Assembly: GCA_002633025.1 (NCBI GenBank)
Contig: NMRB01001148.1
Location: 62,348 to 126,347 of the forward strand
Length of the DNA: 64,000 bases
From: Notospermus geniculatus
Taxonomy: Eukaryota > Nemertea > Pilidiophora > Heteronemertea > Lineidae
Direction of reading: 5' to 3'
The notes under the pieces were generated by a model. The model was not told the DNA's origin. It saw only the letters and a program-made list of their open reading frames with translations, and did no database searches. Positions 23,982-33,335 of the stretch are shown piece after piece (position 1 is the first letter of the stretch; the number at the start of each line of letters is the position of its first letter). Made by a program: the position numbers and the translations under genes.

Positions 23982-24736
23982 TGCAATAAAAAAGAAGAAG
24001 ACTTAGAGAGAAAAAATATCAAAACGTTATTCAACATCAAAAAGGCATTCAAGTACATGGAAAACCGGTAGATTGCTTTCTCTCAAATGATAAAAACAAA
24101 ACTGGAGTTGTCATCTGCATGAAGAGATATGTGGAAAAATTATGTGGTGGTTGTTTCATCAAAATATGTGCAGTGATTGCTGACATATTTGATATTATCA
24201 AAATGTTAATAGATTTTCATGCTTTTCAAGATATTTTGCTGTCATCTGATTAGATGGGGACATTCTTCCCAAAAAACAATCAACGTAAAAATATATACAA
24301 TTGAATCCTACCATCATAATAGTTGCCATGGATGAGAAATCGAGTCTCTGCCTCTTTGATGTTCCACCTTGACTCATAATACCGACGCCACTACAGGCAT
24401 GTCTTTGAACTGAAAACACAAGACACCAGATCATTGCTTTTCCCATCCGTATCCCGGGATCCATACATGAGGTGCAGAATAGCCGTCAATGCAAGTTTCG
24501 CGCAAAAAGAAGTTGCCTGAACGCTCTAGTACACCTTTTACGAATTCAACATGCCAACGATGGTAAACACCCCCTTTTTAATGACGAGTGCCAATCCAGG
24601 CCTCCCAACATGTTTGACACACTCGTACGAGACACAAAATCAACGGATCATCACCCTGACTTGTAATCAGTTTGGGTTTTTGCATCAACCTCAAATTCCC
24701 AGCAAACTGGTGGCCTCAGTTTTCACTACACTTGCG

Positions 24737-26825
24737 GTTACCAACAGATGTCATCATCGTCTGCTGCGCATGCGTTGGGGTATTCCCTACTGAAAATACG
24801 TCACTGTGTTATTTTTAGCTCAAGAGCACGTGCCATTGCTTACAGTTTGGACTTAGAAATATTCATCGACACGGCTCTTTACTGGTTGCTTTCGAGTTAT
24901 TATTATCATGTTATGGTTGGTTGATCAGGTGATATGATTGATCTCTTTCATGTTTTGAAAGTGGGTACTGTGTAGGCCCCCTAGCTTGGACCCGGGGCTT
25001 GGACAAGGCACTCCTCCCCCTCCCCCAATTTTTGCCCTCAGAGGCAGAGAGATGCGATACCATAGGATATACCATAGAGAATACCATAGACAATTACCAT
25101 AGATTTTCTATGGTGCTTGTCTATGGTGTTTTGTAACAGTCTATGGTACTTTTCCCTATGGTACCAATATGATACCATAAGAACTTTATGGTTCATCAAT
25201 TTCTATGGTAATCTTTTTATGGTATAATAATGTTGTGTTATTCTATGGTTTATACCCTTTCAATGGTGTTCTGCTGTATGGTATTGCACCATAAAACCAA
25301 AGAGGGTACCATGTAAAATGCTTGAAAACAGTAAAGTTTGTCAAGACTCAGATTTTGACTTGGGAAGAGACTTCTCCGAAAGTGTATATTTTCTGTTTTG
25401 TCAGGTATTTGGTTTTACCATAAAAAACTTTTAGTATGATATTCTCGCTCATAATTGCAGACCAACTGCAACCAACATCAGAAATGATTAGTGCCTATAG
25501 TAAGCAAGAATCTTATACCTTTATAAATCAGAACATTTAACTCCTCGTTTTTTTTCAATGGGAAAAACTTTTTCCCATTTTCATCCCTTGTACCATAGGA
25601 ATACCATAGAACCATAGGAAACCACAGTACCATAAATTAATACCATAGCACCATAACATTCTATAGTACCATAGATTAATACCATAGAACCATAGCATAC
25701 CATAGTACCATAAATGGGAATCATAAGTACCATAAATTAATACCATAGTACCATAAAATACAATAGTACCATAAATGAGAACCATAAGTACATGTACCAT
25801 AAATTAATACCATAGTACCATAAAATACAATAGTACCATAAAAGGGAACCATAAGTACCATAAATTAATACCATAGTACCATAAAATACCATGGGTACAA
25901 TAGCAATATACCATACAATACCATAAATACCATAGGGTACCATAGGATACCACAGGATACCATAAGGTACCATAGCTATTTTTTTTTAATAGGGCATGAT
26001 CCTCACAGGGGTGAGATTCCTTACAGCAGAGAGATTCCTGAGAGGGGTGAGCGCACAGGGGGAGAGATTCTTCACAGGGTGGACACGGGGAGGGGATACC
26101 TCACAGAGGGAGAGATTCCTCACCAAGGGGCAGTTAATTAGGGTGTTCTCTTTTGTCAGCAGAAAGCAAAATCACTTTTGCTAATGACCCTGGAGGGAAG
26201 ACAGCTGTCGCCTGCTAACTACGGCCCTGACAATTGCCCATGGGGGACTGGGGAAGGGGTAGGGGTGGGTCCTCCTTGTTGAGGACGTAAGGGCATGTAA
26301 CTGCCCTTTGGCGAGGACCCCCCCCCCCCCTGTTGGCGCAAAGGACTCAGAACAGGGGATTCTGGGACGGGGCTATGGGAGGGGACTCAGAACATGTAGG
26401 CATAAAATAAACTGAAAAAATTACTTTTGCAAATTTGATGAGTCTTTCAGCTATGTAACACTTAAAAAGTGGCACTCAGAGCGTGTATACAGTAGGGTGT
26501 GGACGACACAGAGAGCTGTGGGGGTCTAGCTTTTTGCCTTCAAATATTTTAGATTCCCCTCAATTTGCAGCACCGGTGTCGGTGCCACACAGGCTATCAA
26601 AATCATCATAATGTCCTATCGACAGAAGATGCACAAATAATCCTCACATTCTGTGGCATGATGTGTGATGTTTTGCAGACAACAAATTTTTTAAGTCCAA
26701 ACTGTAAACAATGGCATGTGCTCTTGAGCCAAAAATAACCCACTGAGTGACGTATATTCAGTAGGGAATTCCCCTATGTGGCCAACGCATGCGCAGTAGT
26801 AGACGATGATGACTTCTGTTCACAA
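24737..26825. repeat. 2.1 kb fold-back element with internal ccatag arrays
   Basis: The left arm (about 24750-24860: cagatgtcatcatcgtct, gcgcatgcgttgg, gctcaagagcacgtgcca, agtttggactta) is matched in reverse by the right arm (about 26695-26815). The interior holds two opposed arrays, ctatggt/accatag at 25050-25310 and accataaattaataccata at 25590-25975. A gagagattcctcacag minisatellite follows at 26000-26130. ORFs here are repeat text. Confidence 0.75.
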
Positions 26826-27576
26826 ACACACGGCCGAAGCAGTGCCTTTTGGGGGCCAGCTAATATCGAAAGTAGCATAACAAAAGCACCGTTCGTTATT
26901 TGATCGTTGCTTAGATGAAATATCTTCTTGACTTACCTGAATAAGTTGCAATTAGACAATATATCCGGGTTCAGAACTCCTCTCATATTTACCAAAATGG
27001 CGGACTTCCGGCCTGCTCTCAGTCTGATTTCCGGTCACGTACGCACGTTGTGTCCTCAACTTTGACCCTAGTTAGATTTTAAACAGGCATTACGTAATAC
27101 ATCAAACCATGACGGCTGAATATTTACACTCGCCAGACCTTGAAGCCGGCATGTTACATCACCTTCTGATTTCTATAAAGGATCGGTGTAATATTTTTCA
27201 TTGTCCCGTTTGCCTTCAAACACACAAAAGACTGAAGGAATAAGCCGGGACGTGATTGTTGGGGAAGATTTGATAAACATGTCTCTCCGTTTGTGAGTGT
27301 CGGCGAAACAATAAAGTGGGTACTGTCACACGGGAAGCATTCTCAGTCATTACATATTGTGCACCAGCGGCGGAGATAGTCCGAGGAATCGAAGATAAAA
27401 TCCTTCACGAAGGCTTGCCCCCCCCCCCTCCATAGGGCCATGTCAATAAAAACTAGCATTTGCTTTAACTACCGATATTCAAGCATACTTGTACCCATAA
27501 AGCTGTAGGAAATACCAGGAAAAATTAGGTTTTCCTTCATATAAATCAAATATATTTAGCGTTTTGTGTTTGCTTC
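26826..27576. other. intergenic, no feature recognised
   Basis: Unique-looking sequence with a poly-C run near 27420. I see no supported exon. A search here for the first coding exon of gene A gave no phase-compatible ATG exon. Confidence 0.4.
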
Positions 27577-28185
27577 CTGTTCCAGTTACGCAATACTTCT
27601 CAACGTCAGAGGTCAAGGTCACAGTCAACCATCAAATAACATGAGACAGAACCTGGTGATGGTGGAAGCCTAAAACCTCCATCTACACCTAGGTTATCAA
27701 GGATGAGCTTTCAGATTACGCAATGACCTTGAAGGTCAGAGGTCAAGGTCAAGGTCAAACAGTTCTAAAGTGCAAATCTGCTCAGAATTTCAGGAGAAAA
27801 CTAATTAGAAGACTGAATTAACCATCTCCTATAAGTTTAATCAAGTATGCCTGTTCCAGTTACGCAATAATTCTCAAGGTCTTAGGTCAAGGTCACAGTC
27901 AGTTGTCACAGATGACATGAGATAAGTCAGAACCTGGTGATGGTGGAAGCCTAAAACCTTCACCTATACACCTAGGTTATCAGGGATGACCTTTCGGATT
28001 ATGCAATGACCTTTAAGGTCAGAGGTCAAGGTCACGGTCAGACAGTTCTAAAATGCAAATCTACTCAGAATTTCAGGGGAACACTAATTTAGAAGCCTGC
28101 ATTAACCATCCCCTATTTGTTTAATAAAGGATCCCTGTTCCAGTTACGCAATACTTCTCAAGGTCAGAGATGAAAGGTCACAGTT
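27577..28185. repeat. tandem repeat, 274-284 bp unit, 2.2 copies, rich in AGGTCA
   Basis: ctgttccagttacgcaata starts units at 27577, 27851 and 28135. The third unit is cut short. Each full unit has two clusters of aggtcaaggtca, including aggtcaaggtcaaggtca near 27738. TCAAGGTCA is the extended half-site bound by FTZ-F1/SF-1 and ERR receptors. Binding here is an inference. Confidence 0.85.
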
Positions 28186-28638
28186 AACTAGCTCTACAAG
28201 TACCGGTAGCAAACTTCTCATCGGAAACCATTGACATCGCTCCGATGTCCTTCTCTTGTTGAAGTCGGAGTCGGAGTCGGAAAGGTGCTAAACCTCGCTA
28301 TTGACTTAGCCAAACCCAGGAGAATAAACCGCCCAATTTTTTTTTCGTATTCGTTTTGAAACCGCCAGTTGAACTAACTGTGGACAAATAATACTGTGGG
28401 AATTACGAGGTGTATAGTGGCCTAGAATTCATGATATGTGGCATTGCTCTGCATTGAAGTAGAAAGGACCGAGAGCTGGTTCGATGCCATGACCCCACGA
28501 AGCCTATACTGTGGCCGACCGGGACAAAGAGCAGGTAACGATACAGCAATACGTCGAAATTTCTACAAATGTCTCAAACAATGAGAAACCTGTGCGGTGT
28601 ATCCGCTATGTGGCGCTGGTATCGATCAGACAGAATTA

Positions 28639-28854
28639 NACAGTATATAGGCTCTGAAGGGGGTCAGATGAAGCTGTGAAGGGCTTTTTGCGGTGGTAGT
28701 GACGATTTTGCTATTTTTTTAGCACTTTTTTACGGTTTTTGACACTTGAAATTTTAGCATTTTTCCTTGAAAAAGTGCTAAAATTTTAGTGTTTTGACCA
28801 CCGCAGTAGCGATTTTCTGGTCTTCCATCTGACCCCCTTCAGAGCCTATATACT
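28639..28854. repeat. fold-back element, about 215 bp
   Basis: tatataggctctgaaggggg / cccccttcagagcctatata form the ends. ttttagcactttttt and aaaaagtgctaaaatttta pair in the centre. Confidence 0.8.
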
Positions 28855-28932
28855 GCGGGCATTGTCATACGGGGGGCATTCTCACACATTACACCGGCCT
28901 TCTCGTGACAGATGCTTTTTGTTTTTTTTAAG

Positions 28933-30786
28933 TGTTCTACCTTGTGCTGACTGCACTGATGGGTAAGTAGATGTTCGTGTAAACCCTTCCAACTGCTGCT
29001 ATCACAAATAACACAAGCGTACACTCCGAGAGTTTTCCCCAGTCCAGGCGCTGAGAGGGTGTCCGTGGGCTAAAGTGAGGCCAGACAAAACCGGTTTCTC
29101 AGTGTTTCTCCTCATTTATGGCCAAAACTGTAGACTTCCCAGTGTTCCCCTATTGAAAACTCTTGAGTCTCTCCATCTGTCTCTTGTATAGAAACACTGA
29201 TATATGGGGAAAACGTTACACTTGCTTCATCATTGACTTATTAACGCGTCTTCATGTTCATTTGGGATGTAGGGTGTACAGTGGAAAAGATTTCGTTTTT
29301 CAGCTGTGGTCCATGGTGCAGAGGAAGATCGGTACTACAGTGACCACCACAAGCCTTGCCTCAACGCGTGTAAAACAAGGAACAAGGAGGAGATTGTGAA
29401 GTATAGGTGCCCAGATATAGTCGGTAAGTTAAACCAAAGTCTTCCTTCCCAGAGTGGCGCAATCGATATATCGGCGCCCCTCTCACCTCTGCGATTCCCG
29501 GTTCGAGGGACCCGCTCTCTATGTGATAGAGACGACTCTCTTTGACGGCGGAGGTTTTCTCCGAGACCTCCAGTTTCCTCCTGCTATAGAAGAAATTTCC
29601 TCGGTCGGTTCTAACATCATTCTTACATTTCAGCGTGTTGCTACAGAAAAAGGGGCATAACTTATGTTTACGGGAACATCGCCAAGGTGAAATTGTCGGC
29701 AAAGGGATGCTGCCAAACCATAAAACAATACAAAGAATGTACCAACGTTCCAACCAGTTTCCCAGCCCGGGACGCGGAGTTCGTCGATTCCTCCCTAACC
29801 GGGTACTACGCCAACAATGCCGAGTGCATCTCCAGGTGCAAAAAAACTCCAGAACCGCTTATCAGCCTTGGATGCGACGCAATCATCCGTAAGTACATTT
29901 CCAAATTTCCCCAGTATCGGTGTAGAATCGTTCTAGAAGAAAGAAGACACCAAGATATCTTGATTCGGTCCTGTGGTTCAAGCTCCAGACCCTATTTTGT
30001 GAAGCGAAGTCGAGGCCGATTACCCTTGGTCAACCATACTGTCTTCGTGATTCGCCGGTAACTTAATCAAGGACGTCTGACTTTGCTTCACAGAAATAGT
30101 TCTGGAGCTAAAACTACTGAACCGAATCGAGGTATCTTGGTGTTATTTTTCTCCAAGAAAGATTCTTCCATTCATACCGGTGGTTCGGGACTGAGGGTGG
30201 TGGAAGTATAGTATGCAGGCCTTCGCGAAAACTCCTAATATCAGGAGAGGCGTCCGAGTTACTTGGATTTCCTCGGTCTCCGTGGTGCTTCGGGACTTCG
30301 GTCCTCTGATGACCCTTGGCCTTTAGCCACACCTCGTACAAGAGGGTCATACGGGCATCGATCCCTTGGTTTCGGCACGCCCACACTATGGATCTCCCTG
30401 CCAGCTTCTCTGCGCAGTCTCGTCGTCGTCGCCGTTGTTAATAGAGAGCTTCTGCAAGCGCCCGGTTAGGCCATACGACTACGTTTATCTATTGTTTGGG
30501 TGCACTCACACAATAGATAAACGTCGTCGTAGAGCCTAACCGGGCGCTTGCAGAAGCTCACTATTAAGAATGAAATGCTACCCGATACCTTTACTCCCTT
30601 TCAGCTTGCTGCTACAATCAAAAGGGTACCATCTACTTCGCCAAGAATGCGGCAGGTCTGACTCTGGCAAAGGTGAAGGTATCAACGAATGGATGCTGCC
30701 AGACACTTAGGCGATATGCCGGAGAGGAATGTATCAACGCCCCAACAACACCACCAGCAGACGATAAAAATTACGTGAATTCTTAA
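28933..30786 (+). CDS. gene A: two-domain secreted cysteine-rich protein (first exon not found)
   Basis: Exons are 28933-28962, 29304-29423, 29634-29888 and 30605-30786 (stop TAA), joined through phase-1 introns with GTAAGT donors. The 30-nt exon encodes the hydrophobic end of a signal peptide (FYLVLTALM). The rest gives about 184 residues with two copies of one cysteine domain. Copy 1 reads C-x3-C-x12-C-x5-CC-x22-CC-x8-C. Copy 2 reads C-x3-C-x11-C-x5-CC-x27-CC-x10-C. The blocks GCCQTI and KVKLS / KVKVS recur in both. I do not recognise the family. It is probably extracellular and disulfide-rich, but its function is unknown. Genes B and C downstream and D at 63 kb are single-domain paralogues. 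The initiator exon (about 16 nt in B and C) was not located. Exon 28933-28962 rests on phase and position and is less sure than the others. Confidence 0.75.
29435..29600 (+). repeat. tRNA-derived SINE, family S1, in an intron of gene A
   Basis: The head ccagagtggcgcaatcgat, a B-box-like ggttcgaggga, then gtgatagagacgactctctt and a ggttttctccgagacctcca block match the order seen at 33.4, 42.2, 44.6, 50.3 and 54.6 kb. Confidence 0.75.
29908..30215. repeat. MITE-like element M1 copy 2, in the last intron of gene A
   Basis: The inverted ends include ttctagaagaaagaagacac, caagatatcttgattcggt and complements at 30120-30175. It matches 1522-1935 over both ends and has no coding capacity. Confidence 0.75.
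30440..30566. repeat. fold-back element, gcgcccggttaggcc family, copy 2
   Basis: agcttctgcaagcgcccggt / accgggcgcttgcagaagct are the ends, with acgtttatctattgt stems inside. It lies just before the last acceptor of gene A. Confidence 0.8.
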
Positions 30787-30851
30787 TGAAGAATTTGATG
30801 GCAGATTTGAGGCGATAAAACAGATCGATTGAATGTAGTAATTTTCTCTTC

Positions 30852-30857
30852 AATAAA
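30852..30857 (+). terminator. polyadenylation signal of gene A
   Basis: AATAAA in cttcaataaactacg, 66 bases after the stop. Genes B and C use nearly the same word (caataaac). Confidence 0.65.
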
Positions 30858-30859
30858 CT

Positions 30860-33263
30860 ACGTTAAACCGAGTTTTTTCTTCGTTTTATGGTGCATATGT
30901 CAAATTCTCTAGTTGACGACCAACAAGGATTTTACCGGTAGTCCTTTTCCAAGAATCCGAGAGGATTCAGGGGTTGCCTCTGTTAGACATAGTGTTCCAG
31001 CCGAACGTTGACAAGAATTGTAGACATGGACCGAAATTGGGAGTTTACTTCTTCTCCATTTCTTTTTATGTTATGAGAAATGAGCGACGAGTCTCCGAAA
31101 TACATGTAGGACTGTCAATGAAGCAATGCTCAAAGTAGTCGACAAACTGTTTGGGGACTGAGTCGGTGATCTCTGCCGTCAAAGATAGGGCTGCTATGCA
31201 AAAATTCGCAGTTAGGATCCAGTCTCCACCTGGCAAAGGGAATAGTGTTAATTTCAAGATGAACTTCAGTCGTCCGGTACAAAGGCGATGCAATAGACAT
31301 TGATTTCAGTGTGTGCAAACGCGACCCAACAATATTTTCAGTCGAGTTTTTTTTCAACTCTGAACGAATTAGGGAGGGGCATGTTTACACAGACATTGTA
31401 AACGAATTACACAACTGCGGCAGAAGAAAAACACAGTTTCATCGTGGATTGGAGATGATTTTCTGTTTATCATTCGTCTCGTCAGCTGTCCGCCTGTTTT
31501 CATCATCAATATTTCTCCAATAATCCTGTTTACCAATAACATAATTATTTCCTTGATTGGAATTTCTAAAAGTATCAGTACAACCGGCCTGTTTACAATT
31601 GCTTTAGGAAGCTGACAAAGCAATGTTCTGCACTCTTGTTTTGTATGTGACGTAGATTTAGGCCCTAAGTTCAATCTAACGAAGACAGCCTTTGAGAAAT
31701 CAGCTTTTCCCAGAAAATATCATTCAAATGCCAGCAGGCAGCTTTCTCCCCTTCAATTCCTCTGCAATCATGGTACCCCAAAATTGCATTCGCCCGGTGT
31801 ACCAGAGGAGAAAGTCCTAGGAATGAATGTCCGGGACACAATAGTCTGCTCTTGTACGGCTAAGTTTGAATGGTCATGGTCTCTACAGTCTTATAACCAA
31901 ATGCCCCGTTGAATAATAACCGGACTTATTCCAGGGGGGACTTAGATCCCTATCACAGCCCCAGCCCCTTCTGAACTCATTTTCCGTTGAACTCATTTCC
32001 CCTTTAAAGCAGTTATTTGAGGTTAATTGAGGTCCACTCATCAACAACCCTCCTTCTGAATAATCAACAAGCAGCTGAAGAATAGAATACTCATCCACCC
32101 CTCATCCCAGTGTATCCAACATTTGAACAGCCTCTACAGCAGGCTCTCGAGAGTTGCCTGTATCATTAGTTGTAAAGCCCAGCCTCAACTTGCAAACACT
32201 TGCAAACATTAATGTTTGGGAACATGTTTGCCAATGTTTGGAGATACATCATTATGTTATAATAATATGTTATAATAATAATACATGTAGTATAATAATA
32301 GTAGTAACAATGCTCAAGGTCACAAGCGAGCATGTTTTTTCTTGGTCAGGACTGGGAAACGAACCCCGGATCCTCTGATCAGAAATCCGTCTCGCTAACC
32401 ACTGCACCACGCCGCTCCCCATTATGTTGATGTTTGCAAATATCGACCTTGAGTAATTGTTGGGAAGGAAAACCAAAGTAGTCCAAAGGCAAAAGCAATG
32501 GAAACGGGCACAGTAAGAAAGTACATATACATGTATTACGTGGGTCAGCCCAGCAATTGACTGCATTTGGTTTTAAATTCTGCTAAAAAGTTACACCTGT
32601 CGACCACACTCAGATTCTTTAAAAAGAAGCAATATGGGGCCTATAACTGCCTCCTTCAAGAACTGAAGGTCCACCCTCTCCTCATCCTGGAGGCTGCCAT
32701 TTTGTCCAACGATTACCACGTGAACCTCAAAAGCTATTTTTCTGATTGTCTGTTTTGTCACACATCGAACAAATGTTTTACAGAATGTGCAAGGCCGGAT
32801 ATCGCCTGCCAATTTACATGTTTTTACCCGAACGCACGGTTGCATCATGACATTTTTTCCAGAGACTAATATTTCTAGGTGGAGGATAATCTCCACTTCA
32901 GTTAGTTGATGGGTGCAAGCCTAGCACTCGTCTCCCTCTTCCCAACAATAGATTTCCACTGAAATTAAACACTCTAATAAGCCTTCAATCAGTCAATGAT
33001 GGATATTTCTCGAACGGATGTAGGCCAACAGATAGACAGCCACCGAAATATTGATAAACATTTCTATAGGGAACAAGTAATGCTTGACCAAGCCACCTGT
33101 TCGGGGCCCGCCTCCTCGCTGAAATCTTGAAGTGTCACTCTTCAGCGGTGTGATTGATTTCATGCCGGACACATACATGCAACTCTACCTTCGGAGAGTT
33201 CACTGAATGATACATCTGAGGTAAGATCAATATTATCGCCATAATTTAACTAAATCAGCGATT
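30860..33263. other. intergenic between genes A and B
   Basis: No supported exon. Several overlapping frames (31066-31674, 32567-32896) lack domains and splice context. The only clear element is the SINE at 32258-32420. Confidence 0.45.
32258..32420 (-). repeat. tRNA-derived SINE with ATT-rich tail (different family)
   Basis: The minus strand begins ggggagcggcgtggtgcagt, followed by ggttagcgag (A box) and ggggttcgtttccc (B box). It ends in cattgttactactattatta and a TAA-rich tail. The acceptor stem does not close, so it is a SINE and not a working tRNA gene. Confidence 0.7.
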
Positions 33264-33335
33264 GTTAGTTGCCATCGCATCTCCAGGCAGTAGGTTCGTG
33301 TTTTCCGTGTTCCCAGAATTCGTAGGGTTATCAAA
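33264..33335 (+). promoter_or_regulatory. upstream/5' UTR block of gene B shared with gene C
   Basis: agttgccatcgcatctccag followed by gcagtaggttcgtgtt aligns with agttgccatcagatcgccgg and gcagtctatcgttgtgtt before gene C. The shared gCAGT may be the initiator. No TATA box is seen 30 bases ahead. Confidence 0.5.

Larger units (their letters stand above)
20950..24130. repeat. tandem array, three units of 1.35-1.5 kb
   Basis: The block ctcaccaagaatattctcaa begins near 21047, 22535 and 23877. The block cgacgaagatgaaactaaag follows each time. ggatggcatctgaaa recurs at 21968 and 23318, and ccttcggattttggctca at 22226 and 23598. Units contain extra insertions not shared by their neighbours (21345-21567, 22756-22893). 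More diverged relatives occur at 13.55-13.63 and 15.06-15.15 kb. Confidence 0.85.

Noticed and set aside
24911-25973. Several minus-strand frames rich in Tyr-Gly-Thr-Met-Val
   Set aside because: They are translations of the accatag/accataaat repeat arrays.
28839-29024. Minus-strand frame resembling a C2H2 zinc finger (YACVICD...HEHLLTH)
   Set aside because: The Cys-to-His spacing is two short of the usual finger, there is no second finger, and the bases overlap the phase-consistent signal micro-exon of gene A and a fold-back element.
32351-32420. tRNA gene on the minus strand
   Set aside because: A and B boxes are present but the acceptor stem does not pair, and an ATT-rich tail follows, so it is a SINE.
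32567-32869. Cys-rich plus-strand frame (CLFCHTSNKCFTEC) between genes A and B
   Set aside because: It lacks the CC pairs, spacing and splice sites of the family; the minus strand is equally open.
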